From an uncultured Lachnospiraceae bacterium (GTDB lineage: Bacteria > Bacillota > Clostridia > Lachnospirales > Lachnospiraceae): a stretch of DNA of 64,000 bases. This document shows, piece after piece, positions 10,638-19,850 of this stretch; the first letter of the stretch is position 1; each line of letters begins with the position of its first letter. Where the stretch lies: contig CATOJY010000013.1 of assembly GCA_951800685.1 (NCBI GenBank), positions 1 to 64,000 on the forward strand. Reading direction: 5' to 3'. Both the position numbers and the translations under genes were made by a program. The notes beneath the pieces were generated by a model. It did not search any database. It worked only from the letters and a program-made list of their open reading frames with translations, and was not told where the DNA came from.

Positions 10638-13391
10638 ATGAATTATGGAAAGAAGGGTGTCCGCAAGAAACAGCAGGCGCTTCACTCTACCTCTACCAAA
10701 TGGGGAAAGAAAATTGGTTTTACATTTATACAGATCTGTCTGATCGCCCTGATCTCAGTGGGCATCATCGGCGCAAGCGCGGGGATCGGCGTGTTTAAGG
10801 GTGTGCTCGCAAGCGCTCCCGACATGAGCAATATCGATGTTACGCCCACCGGTTTCTCTACCTTCGTATATGATATCGAGAATAACCAGACCGCAAAGCT
10901 TGTATCCACTGATTCGAACCGTATCCCAGTCACCATCGATATGGTTCCAGAGGATCTTCAGAATGCTTTTGTTGCAGTCGAGGATGCCCGTTTCTACAGC
11001 CACAACGGCATTGATATCAAAGGCATCATCCGCGCTGGCGTGATCGGATTCCAGAATGTTCTAAAAGGCGGAAGCTTCACAGAAGGCGCCAGCACGATCA
11101 CACAGCAGCTTCTGAAGAATAATGTCTTCACAGACTGGACCAGTGAGGACTCTTTTGCTGACAGAATGCGGCGTAAGATTCAGGAGCAGTACCTCGCCCT
11201 GGAGCTGGAAAAGGTAATGGATAAGGACGCTATTCTGATCAATTATATGAATACGATTAATTTAGGCCAGAACACCCTCGGTGTCCAGGCTGCATCCATG
11301 CGCTATTTCAACAAATCCGTCAGCGACCTGAACCTGTCAGAATGCGCGGTGATCGCAGGTATCACAAAGAATCCTTCCCGCTACAACCCGATCACACATC
11401 CTGATAAGAATGCAGAACGCCGTGAGAAAGTGCTGAATGATATGCTGGAGCAGGGATTCATCTCACAGGATGAGTTTGACAGCGCCATGGCAGACGATGT
11501 CTATTCCCGCATCCAGATCGCCGATTCCGAAAACGAAGAGTCTACCGTCAATACATATTTCGTAGATGCGCTGACGGATGACGTTTTGGAAGACCTGATC
11601 GCCGCAGGTTATAATGAAACCCAGGCCTATACCCTGCTCTACAGCGGCGGCCTGAAGATCTACTCCACACAGGATCCGAAGATCCAGAAGATCTGTGACG
11701 ACGCCCTTGCAGACGAAAGCAATTTCCCTGCTAATACCAAATGGTATCTAAACTACGAATTGACCGTAGATAAGAATAATGGCGACCGTGAAAACCACAG
11801 CACCGAAATGTTCCGTGCCTATTGGAAGGAAAACCGCTCTGCCAACTACAATCTGATCTACGCATCCCAGGAAGAAGCCTATCAGGACATTGAATTATAC
11901 AAGGAAGCGGTCCTTTCACCTGGAGACAAAGTATTCGGCGAGAACGTCAGTCTGACCCCACAGCCACAAGTGTCCTTAGTCGTGGAAGACCAGAGCACCG
12001 GCTATGTGGTTGCCATGGAAGGGGGACGCGGCGCGAAACTTGGCAGCCGTACTTTAAACCGTGCAACTGATACGGCAAGGCAACCCGGTTCCACCTTTAA
12101 AGTCGTATCAACTTACGCGCCGGCTCTCGACAGCGCCGGTCTCACCCTGGCCACTGTCATGAATGACGCGCCTTTTAACTATGCAGACGGCCGTCCGGTA
12201 GCCAACTGGTACGGCGAAGCTTACCGGGGATTGTCTTCTCTCCGCGTAGGAATCGCACAATCCATGAACATTGTTGCCGTCAAGACCCTGACACAGATCA
12301 CGCCCAGACTTGGATTTGACTACCTGACAAACTTCGGCTTCACTACACTGGAAGAGAGCAAGGAGATCAACGGTAAAGTCTACTCAGATATTCAGCAGGC
12401 GCTTGCCCTGGGCGGTATCACCAACGGTGTCACTAATGAAGAATTAAATGCCGCTTACGCATGTATTGCTAACGGCGGTACTTATATCAAACCGAAGCTG
12501 TATACCAGAGTCGTTGACCATGACGGCAATATCATTTTGGATAACACGACTCCGCAGTCCAGACAGGTAATCAAGGAGACGACCGCCTTCCTGCTGACCG
12601 ATGCCATGGTAGATGTTGTCACCAGCGGTACCGGAGGTTCTGTCAATTTCGGCGGCATGGCGATCGCCGGTAAGACGGGTACCACATCTGATTATAATGA
12701 CGTGTGGTTCTCCGGCTATACTCCGTATTATACTGCTACCACATGGGCTGGATTTGACAACAATGTCAAATTGTCAGGCGACGAGAAAAATCTGGCCAAA
12801 AAATTATGGCGTACAGTCATGTCGCAGATTCACGAGGGTCTGCCAAGCGAGTCCTTCTCTGTTCCTTCCGGCATTGTCACCGGCACGGTATGTGCACGCT
12901 CCGGCAAGCTGCCGATCGAGGGATTATGCAACGGTTCTGTCCGTACAGAATATTTCGCAGAGGGAACCGTACCCACAGCAACTTGCGACGTGCATTATGC
13001 CGGCCAGATCTGCCAATATTGCAATCTCCCAGCCTACGAAGGATGCCCATTCAAGAGCGAGGGTGTTCTGGAGCTTACCCCTGTGGAAGATATTGCTCTG
13101 CAGAGCGGCTCCTCGGCTGCTTCCGGCCAGCCGGCAGCACAGCCGCAGCCAACGGAAACCGTAAACGAGGACGGCACTGTCACACCAGCGCCTGCGGCAC
13201 CTGCCAATATGTGTCCACACAGTCCAGAATTCTTCGCTAATCCCGATTGGGAAGCAGTCGTAAACGGTCAGAGAGCTGAGATGGAGCAACGGGCACTAGA
13301 AGCACAACAGGCCGCACAGCAAGCTGCGCAGGAACAGCAGCAGGCGCAACAGCCCGAACCACCACCACAGGAGCCAGCACCACCGCAATGA
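10638..13391 (+). CDS. Class A penicillin-binding protein (transglycosylase/transpeptidase)
   Basis: EDARFYSHNGIDIKGI, GASTITQQL, RQPGSTFKV, SMN, KTGTT motifs; Cys-rich and Gln/Pro-rich C-terminus. Confidence 0.93.
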   Translation: MNYGKKGVRKKQQALHSTSTKWGKKIGFTFIQICLIALISVGIIGASAGIGVFKGVLASAPDMSNIDVTPTGFSTFVYDIENNQTAKLVSTDSNRIPVTIDMVPEDLQNAFVAVEDARFYSHNGIDIKGIIRAGVIGFQNVLKGGSFTEGASTITQQLLKNNVFTDWTSEDSFADRMRRKIQEQYLALELEKVMDKDAILINYMNTINLGQNTLGVQAASMRYFNKSVSDLNLSECAVIAGITKNPSRYNPITHPDKNAERREKVLNDMLEQGFISQDEFDSAMADDVYSRIQIADSENEESTVNTYFVDALTDDVLEDLIAAGYNETQAYTLLYSGGLKIYSTQDPKIQKICDDALADESNFPANTKWYLNYELTVDKNNGDRENHSTEMFRAYWKENRSANYNLIYASQEEAYQDIELYKEAVLSPGDKVFGENVSLTPQPQVSLVVEDQSTGYVVAMEGGRGAKLGSRTLNRATDTARQPGSTFKVVSTYAPALDSAGLTLATVMNDAPFNYADGRPVANWYGEAYRGLSSLRVGIAQSMNIVAVKTLTQITPRLGFDYLTNFGFTTLEESKEINGKVYSDIQQALALGGITNGVTNEELNAAYACIANGGTYIKPKLYTRVVDHDGNIILDNTTPQSRQVIKETTAFLLTDAMVDVVTSGTGGSVNFGGMAIAGKTGTTSDYNDVWFSGYTPYYTATTWAGFDNNVKLSGDEKNLAKKLWRTVMSQIHEGLPSESFSVPSGIVTGTVCARSGKLPIEGLCNGSVRTEYFAEGTVPTATCDVHYAGQICQYCNLPAYEGCPFKSEGVLELTPVEDIALQSGSSAASGQPAAQPQPTETVNEDGTVTPAPAAPANMCPHSPEFFANPDWEAVVNGQRAEMEQRALEAQQAAQQAAQEQQQAQQPEPPPQEPAPPQ

Positions 13392-13414
13392 TCTGCGTAA
13401 TAAATAAGTTATAA

Positions 13415-13443
13415 AAAATGGAGCCTTATTGGCTCCATTTTTC
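13415..13443 (+). terminator. Terminator downstream of PBP gene
   Basis: aaaatggagccttattggctccattttt. Confidence 0.8.
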
Positions 13444-13459
13444 TATTTCTTATTCTCTA

Positions 13460-13720
13460 TCATACAAGAATCTGTACTGGCAAATGATCCTCAAAAGATT
13501 TCTGACTTCTTTTTTCTCCAACAAGCAAACTGTAACATAAGTTTAAAAACACCTGTAAGCTGGAATCCTGTTCCCTATTCTCAATATTCGCAAGATAGCG
13601 CGGTGAGATATACATTTCGTCGTATACCTTTTACCGGTTTTCCTTATGCCCTTTCCATGCTGTTCTGATTGCTTTCCCCAAAGATTTAAAGTTGTATCGT
13701 GGTATTGGTCTTTTTGCCAT
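13460..13720 (-). pseudogene. XRE-type HTH regulator relic with in-frame TAA
   Basis: Reverse-strand translation MAKRPIPRYNFKSLGKAIRTAWKGHKENR*KVYDEMYISPRYLANIENREQDSSLQVF; RBS ggggg upstream. Confidence 0.65.
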
Positions 13721-13923
13721 ATTTATTCCCCCGATTATCTCTTACTGTTCACCTTTCTTTTTGGATATGCCTACGTAGATTTCTGAATTGTTTTATCTCT
13801 TTATTCTGTTTTTCATCTGGAAATACAAACAGCTTTTCGCTTATCTGCCATCCTGCTTCTGATATATCCAACATAACTAATTCCCATTGACATCACCTCC
13901 ACATAATCAAAAGGAAATAGCAC

Positions 13924-14610
13924 TTACATACTTTTGAGCCATTCCTCTATTTCTTCTTTTGACGCTGCGGCTTCAAATCTTTTTCCTTCCTTCCATTCTG
14001 TGGAATCCGAACATAAATCGTGCAAATTATCTGCGCTGGACCCAATGCCGCTACTATGGGAGGTGCAAAAAGGAATGATTGTTTTTCCGGAAAAGTCGTA
14101 ACTCTCTAAAAAGGTACTGATGATTCGAGGAGCCTGTCCATGCCAGATAGGATAACCAAGTACGATGGTATCATATCTTCCCATGTTCTCCACATTGCCG
14201 GAAATTGCAGGGCGTGCGGAAGAATCGCTTTGTTCCTGATCTGCCCGGCCATCTGTATAATATGCCAAATCCTCTTCCGTGTAAGGGATTTCTGGTACTA
14301 TCTCATAAAGATCGGCGTTTAGAATGTCCGCCGCATACTCTGCCAGCGGCTTTGTTGTTCCGGTAGCAGAAAAATATACAACTAAGGTTTTGGTTTCCAT
14401 AGTAAATTCCTGTTCCGCTTCTGAACCTGCTTCTGATAATTCCTGATTTTCTGTTCCTGAGCCTTCTTGCTCATCATTTATAGCTTGCTTCCTCTGTCCA
14501 TCTGTTTTCGGCAGAGTGCTTTGAGTTCCCTTTTCCGTCTCCTTGCTTCCGCAGCCAGCCATAATAATAAGCAGCAGAAATGAAAGCATGATACAAATCT
14601 TCTTTTTCAT
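13924..14610 (-). CDS. Flavodoxin-family protein with putative lipoprotein signal peptide
   Basis: MKKKICIMLSFLLLIIMAGC lipobox; TLVVYFSATGTT FMN phosphate loop; own RBS aaaggtgg. Confidence 0.82.
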   Translation of the reverse strand: MKKKICIMLSFLLLIIMAGCGSKETEKGTQSTLPKTDGQRKQAINDEQEGSGTENQELSEAGSEAEQEFTMETKTLVVYFSATGTTKPLAEYAADILNADLYEIVPEIPYTEEDLAYYTDGRADQEQSDSSARPAISGNVENMGRYDTIVLGYPIWHGQAPRIISTFLESYDFSGKTIIPFCTSHSSGIGSSADNLHDLCSDSTEWKEGKRFEAAASKEEIEEWLKSM

Positions 14611-14790
14611 CTTATTGACCACCTTTCCGCCACATATCAAGCATGCTTTGCATGGCTCAATTATTTTACTGGAAAACTGAATCGTCTCCGTTTCAATGCC
14701 TTCTTTATTCAGATCCCCAAACACTTTCTCCATCGATATTGCGGTATTGCCATCCTTTCTGGCACTGCCGTTAATTCCTAAAACCTTCAT
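14611..14790 (-). pseudogene. N-terminal remnant of NADPH-dependent FMN reductase, in frame with downstream flavodoxin
   Basis: MKVLGINGSARKDGNTAISMEKVFGDLNKEGIETETIQFSSKIIEPCKACLICGGKVV and then directly into MKKKICIM. Confidence 0.7.
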
Positions 14791-14821
14791 TAAGTCTTTC
14801 CTCCATTTTATAGCTGCTGCT

Positions 14822-15847
14822 TTAATACCAGTCATGTTTTTCGCACCGGTCAAGAGCGCCTATCCGCCCCATCTCCTCCTCAGTCAATTCAAAATCGAAC
14901 AATTCCGTATTTTCCTGAATATGGTCGGGATTACTGGAACCAGGAATAACGACTACACCTTTTTGTAAATTCCACCGAAGGATAACCTGCGCAGATGATT
15001 TTCCATGTGCCGCCGCAATTTCTAAAATCACCTCATCACCAAGCAGCTCTGCCGTATGTCCTCTGCCTCCCAACGGATACCACCCCTGCACTACAATACC
15101 ATGATTTTGAATGTAAGGGATTACATCATTTTCCTGATAATATGGATGTATCTCATTCTGAACCAGCGCAGGTGTAATATTTACTTGTGGTAAAAATTCT
15201 TCCAGTTCCTCAATGTACCAGTTTGACAATCCGATCGAACGGATTTTTCCATCCGCAGCTGCCTTCTCCATAGCAAGATATGCTCCAACGTCACCTTCGC
15301 CCGGATGATGGAGCAGCATCATATCAATGTAGGTGGTGTCCAGCTTGTTAAGGGCTTCCTCAATCGCTTCTTCAGGATTTGAAAACTGATTCGGATACAG
15401 CTTTGTTATAATAAAAATTTCTTCCCTCGGTATGCCTGAATTTCTGACGGCCTCGCCCACACTTTCCTCGTTATGATACATATAGGCGGTATCTATCAAA
15501 CGTACACCGCTGTTCAATGCCGCTGTGATGGATTCCACGCAGGTCTCACCCGTGAGGCTGTAAGTGCCGATTCCATAAATAGGCACTTCGTATCCACTGT
15601 TTAGCATAACGGTTTTTGTTTCAAAGTTAAATGAAATATCATCTGCCATTGCATGCGCCTCCTGTTCCTGTGTTGTTTCTGTAACCGTAGCCAGTTCTGT
15701 TGTGTCTTTCGTTTGAGAGATTATCGTCCGCTCTAGCGGTTTGGCGTTTTCCGACTGTTCTGATTGTGCCATTCCAGACTGCTTCCCACAAGCCGACACT
15801 GAAATGATAAGCACCCCAGACAGCATAATATTAAACAGTCTTTTCAT
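14822..15847 (-). CDS. Aldo/keto reductase with putative lipoprotein signal peptide
   Basis: MKRLFNIMLSGVLIISVSAC lipobox; AKR tetrad residues in LIDTAYMYHNEE, ITKLY, MLLHHP. Confidence 0.85.
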   Translation of the reverse strand: MKRLFNIMLSGVLIISVSACGKQSGMAQSEQSENAKPLERTIISQTKDTTELATVTETTQEQEAHAMADDISFNFETKTVMLNSGYEVPIYGIGTYSLTGETCVESITAALNSGVRLIDTAYMYHNEESVGEAVRNSGIPREEIFIITKLYPNQFSNPEEAIEEALNKLDTTYIDMMLLHHPGEGDVGAYLAMEKAAADGKIRSIGLSNWYIEELEEFLPQVNITPALVQNEIHPYYQENDVIPYIQNHGIVVQGWYPLGGRGHTAELLGDEVILEIAAAHGKSSAQVILRWNLQKGVVVIPGSSNPDHIQENTELFDFELTEEEMGRIGALDRCEKHDWY

Positions 15848-16484
15848 ATTGCACCTTCCTTTCCTTAATTGGTCCATGCTCTTTGGACATAGGGGTACAC
15901 CCCTGTGTTGCTTCCTGTGGGATCACTTTCAATACTTTTGCAGGAACGCCTCCTACTACCGTCAGAGGTGGAACATCCTGTGTTACCACAGCTCCTGCCG
16001 CAACGACGGCGTGGTCTCCAAGCGTTACTCCGGGCAGTATTGTTGCATTAGAACCAATCCATACATGATCGCCTATCATTATCGGAGCATAATGATTTTT
16101 TCTGTTTTCTTTCGGGTCAAGATCGTGGTTGATTGTCGCCAGCACCACATTGTGTCCAATGAGCACTCCATCCCCAATCCGTATTCCTCCCTGATCCTGA
16201 AAATGGCATCCGGAATTGATAAAGACATCCTTTCCGATTGTAATATTTTTTCCAAAATCAGTGTAAAACGGTGGAAACATCCGAAACGAATCGTCAACCT
16301 TTTTTCCGATTAACCTTCCCATTATTTCCCGAATTTCCTCCGGAGTATGATACTGCATATTCAGCTCCATACCGATACGGACAGCTTCCTGAAAAAGCTC
16401 GTCTGCATACGTGTTACGCTCAGCATTTTCCTCGACACCTTCCTGAAAACCATCTATCACTTCTTTTATTGTCACAGCCTGCAT
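15831..16484 (-). CDS. Sugar O-acetyltransferase (maltose/galactoside acetyltransferase family, LbH hexapeptide)
   Basis: NITIGKDVFINSGCHFQDQGGIRIGDGVLIGHNV, APIMIGDHVWIGSNATILPGVTLGDHAVVAAGAVV. Confidence 0.9.
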   Translation of the reverse strand: MQAVTIKEVIDGFQEGVEENAERNTYADELFQEAVRIGMELNMQYHTPEEIREIMGRLIGKKVDDSFRMFPPFYTDFGKNITIGKDVFINSGCHFQDQGGIRIGDGVLIGHNVVLATINHDLDPKENRKNHYAPIMIGDHVWIGSNATILPGVTLGDHAVVAAGAVVTQDVPPLTVVGGVPAKVLKVIPQEATQGCTPMSKEHGPIKERKVQYEKTV

Positions 16485-16818
16485 CTCCTTTGTTCAGATT
16501 CTCCTTTATTATGCTTCTTATTGAGTAAATCAGGCGGGCAGAATCACTCATCTGCCTCCTTTTTAAAATTATTATAAGTGTCATTCTTATAGATATCAAA
16601 TACGTATGAAGAATAGAATTGCATACTTGAAAGATATAGAATCTGGCATTATACTCTGTACAAGAGTAAGTCAAATACCACACGGCAAGCTGATGAGAAA
16701 TCCAGCTTACAGCACAGCAAGCTGCTGGGTATTTGATCCTCGCGTCAGTCGCCAAATAGATATGCCAGCATGACTGCTTGGCTCATTACCCACGGAAATG
16801 AACCAGGAGGATTTATCT

Positions 16819-17709
16819 ATGGATATTCGGATTTTGCAATATTTCCTCGCCGTTGCCAGGGAGGAAAGCATTACAAAAGCGGCAGAGCACCTTAATATGA
16901 CGCAGCCGCCTCTTTCAAGACAATTAAAGGATTTGGAAAATGAACTGGGAAAACAGTTGCTGATACGCGGAAGTAAAAAGGTGACCTTGACCGAAGATGG
17001 GATGCTGCTGAAAAAGCGTGCAGAAGAATTAGTTGACCTTATGGAGAAAACAAAGGCAGAATTAACATCATCAAATGAAAATATCAATGGAGATGTTTAT
17101 ATTGGCTGTGGAGAGACAGAAGGTATTTCTGTCCTTGCTCAAACAGCCTGGATTTTACAGCAGGAGCATCCTCTCGTTCATTATCATATTTACAGTGGTG
17201 ATGCCGAGCGTGTCATAGAACGGCTGGATAAAGGGTTGATTGATTTCGGGCTTTTGGTCGGGCCTGTGGATATAAATAAATATGATTATATGAGACTTCC
17301 GTTTAAAGATACATGGGGCGTTTTGATGAGAAAGGACAGTCCTTTAGCAGAAAAGGAAATGATTATCGCGGAAGATCTATGGGATAAGCCGCTTATTATT
17401 TCCCATCAGACATTTATCAACAGTGAGATGTTCTCATGGTTAAAGACAGACATATCGAGACTAAATATTGTTGCTACTTACGACCTGATCTATAATGCTT
17501 CCTGGTTTGTCAGAAAGGGGATTGGTTATGTGATTGCTTTGGATAAAATAATTAATACTACCGGTAATAGTTCCCTTTGTTTTCGTCCTCTTTTTCCAGC
17601 TTTGGAAGCCGGACTATGTATTGTGTGGAAAAAACATCAAGTGTTTTCGCGCTCTTCCAATGCTTTTCTTAATAAGCTGAAGAAAGAGCTGCAATGTCTT
17701 GACCTCTAG
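16819..17709 (+). CDS. LysR-family transcriptional regulator
   Basis: MDIRILQYFLAVAREESITKAAEHLNMTQPPLSRQLKDLENELGKQL. Confidence 0.93.
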   Translation: MDIRILQYFLAVAREESITKAAEHLNMTQPPLSRQLKDLENELGKQLLIRGSKKVTLTEDGMLLKKRAEELVDLMEKTKAELTSSNENINGDVYIGCGETEGISVLAQTAWILQQEHPLVHYHIYSGDAERVIERLDKGLIDFGLLVGPVDINKYDYMRLPFKDTWGVLMRKDSPLAEKEMIIAEDLWDKPLIISHQTFINSEMFSWLKTDISRLNIVATYDLIYNASWFVRKGIGYVIALDKIINTTGNSSLCFRPLFPALEAGLCIVWKKHQVFSRSSNAFLNKLKKELQCLDL

Positions 17710-17739
17710 TAAATACTGGAAAATATTGGTTTTACAAAA

Positions 17740-17880
17740 ACATTCACGCAATAGCGTGCTGCAATCGTCCGCGCATTGATTGGCAAGCCCTAAATTCCGT
17801 TTGCTGACAAACCGACAGGAACTCTTGACCGCCATACTGGGGCAGACATTATGAATTCGTTGCAGGAGATTTATTTTTCA
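17740..17880 (+). pseudogene. ABC transporter ATPase relic (post-signature/Walker B/D-loop region)
   Basis: Translation TFTQ*RAAIVRALIGKP*IPFADKPTGTLDRHTGADIMNSLQEIYF with two in-frame stops. Confidence 0.75.
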
Positions 17881-17935
17881 TTGCAACGGATGTATAATAA
17901 AACATTAACTAATCGTTATTAAATAAGGTGATAAA

Positions 17936-18553
17936 ATGAAAAATCCATGGGAAGAAATTTCATTAGCCGACTATGAAAACCATATGAAACTTGATTCCGT
18001 TATGCAGTTACAGGCTATGAATAAAATGATGAAAGGTCAATTGAATGCTTATTCCATTTCCAGTGTAATAATATTTGGCATTGCAGGAGGTAATGGGCTT
18101 GAGCATATCCAGAAAGACAAATTTATAAAAGTATATGGAGTTGATATCAATTCCTCTTATTTACAATCCGTCATGCAAAGATTCCCCCATTTGGATGGAC
18201 TTCTGGAATGCTTGTGCATCAACTTAATTGATGAAGCCGATCGGCTGCCAAAAGCAGACCTGGTTATCGCAAACCTATTGATTGAATATATCGGATATGA
18301 ATGTTTTCAGAACGCAATCCGGCAAGTAAACCCCAAATATGTCTCATGTATTATTCAAATCAACACGGAAGATAATTGGGTATCAGACTCCCCCTACCTA
18401 CATGTATTTGACGGACTAGCACGGGTACATCATCAAATGGAAGAAACGATATTAGAGAAAGTAATGTATGCAATTGATTACCATGTAATCAAAACTTTTG
18501 AGCATAAGCTACCCAATGGCAAAAAATTGGTACAGATAGACTTCGAAAAGTAA
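17936..18553 (+). CDS. Class I SAM-dependent methyltransferase-like protein
   Basis: VIIFGIAGGNGLEHI, VYGVDINSSYL, ADLVIANLLIEYIG motifs. Confidence 0.7.
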   Translation: MKNPWEEISLADYENHMKLDSVMQLQAMNKMMKGQLNAYSISSVIIFGIAGGNGLEHIQKDKFIKVYGVDINSSYLQSVMQRFPHLDGLLECLCINLIDEADRLPKADLVIANLLIEYIGYECFQNAIRQVNPKYVSCIIQINTEDNWVSDSPYLHVFDGLARVHHQMEETILEKVMYAIDYHVIKTFEHKLPNGKKLVQIDFEK

Positions 18554-18899
18554 CTTCTGGTTTGTAAGCTTTTTCCATAAGTTTCCCCTATTTTCAAGGC
18601 TTTGCACTATGCCAGCCTTAAAATATGTATCCTTTTTTCCTTGTTTTGTCCTTATGGGAAGATTACAAGGGAAAGTTTTTCTTATTCAGTTTTACTTCAT
18701 TCCTGAGATGGTCAATGGCAGACAGGGGGAATTTTAACGAAAATCCTCTTTGAAATAATTTAATTCTATTTTTCATTTGTTGTTACTCCTCATACCTATA
18801 AGTTACCGATTTATCGATTTGTAGCGGGAAATTATACCATATCCAACTATGAAAAGCAATCTGTACTACTGCTGCGGCTGACGGTAGGTGTTGCGGTGG

Positions 18900-19120
18900 C
18901 TCTGCCCATGTGTCGAGCAGCTGTCCGAGAGTGATATTGTCCGCCTTTGCAACGAATTTCTTATTTTCGTAATCCTTCACTGCCTGTCTTAGTAGCTTTT
19001 CCGTTTCGCTCTTGCTTTCTTTTCCTCACATTCTTTCTGTACCAAGTTCCCGCTTGCATCTTCTACATAGAATCGGTAATACCATTTCTTGCCATTCTTC
19101 CGTGCTGATCCTTTTGCCAT
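18900..19120 (-). pseudogene. Tyrosine integrase N-terminal relic (AP2-like arm-binding domain), frameshifted and truncated
   Basis: MAKGSARKNGKKWYYRFYVEDASGNLVQKECEERK (frame 1), then SKSETEKLLRQAVKDYENKKFVAKADNITLGQLLDTWAE (other frame). Confidence 0.75.
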
Positions 19121-19555
19121 AATCGTTTCTCCTTCCGATAAACGTAACCTTTATTGCGTATGGCAATCAGAACTGATGAAATGCTTTCTGCATATAAGTA
19201 TCTTATGGACAAGTCCGTAATCCAATTCGTCACTCGCCAAGAGTGAGTAAACTCCTTCTGCGTCGCTTGCACTCATTGTATCATAACCCCGATTGTTCCA
19301 CTATACCGATTCGGATCCTTCCCCCGATACCATAAAAAAGAAGTTATGGAAAAGACAACCAAAAGCTGAATAAGGAAAGCGTGCTTGAGCGGTTAACGAA
19401 TCTGACAAAGAAAACTACAAATTACCAGCGACAAAGGACACTTAAGGGCAAGAACCAAGGAGCGAGATAAAGCTGGAAACAATGAATGTTGAATGAGTTG
19501 ATATATGTGTAGAGAGTGGGCGGTCTTAGGATTTCCCTTTTTTAAAAGCTGCACC

Positions 19556-19584
19556 TTGACAGAAAAGGTTCTATATAGTACTAT
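19556..19584 (+). promoter_or_regulatory. Promoter candidate upstream of the marR leader
   Basis: TTGACA - 17 nt - TACTAT. Confidence 0.5.
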
Positions 19585-19608
19585 TAAGACGATGAAAAGG
19601 AGACGTCC

Positions 19609-19791
19609 TTTTTATGGTATAGGAAATTTCTTCGCTTATCCGAGTTCACGAAGCGAATCTCGCAATCGAACTTGTTCGATTTGTTATTTTGCGAAGCAAA
19701 TTACTTTTTTATGGTATAGAAAATTCCTCCGCTTATTCGAGTTCGCGAAGCGAATCTCGTAAAGTTATTTGCGAAGCAAATTACTTTTTTT
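19609..19791 (+). repeat. Two imperfect tandem hairpin modules with T-tracts in the marR leader
   Basis: ttttatggtatagRaaattYctYcgcttatYcgagttcRcgaagcgaatctcg...tttgcgaagcaaattactttttt twice. Confidence 0.8.
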
Positions 19792-19850
19792 TATGCTGTA
19801 CAGCAAAACTACCGCTTCTATCCTTGTGAAGCGGTGGAACAAGGAAAGGT

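Noticed and set aside
17614-17835. 73-aa minus-strand ORF MAVKSSCRFVSKRNLGLANQCADDCSTLLREC…
   Set aside because: It is the antisense reading of the ABC ATPase relic at 17740-17880.
19609-19791. Possible CRISPR-like repeat array
   Set aside because: Only two imperfect ~90-bp copies, internally palindromic, no spacer/repeat periodicity and no cas genes anywhere in the window.
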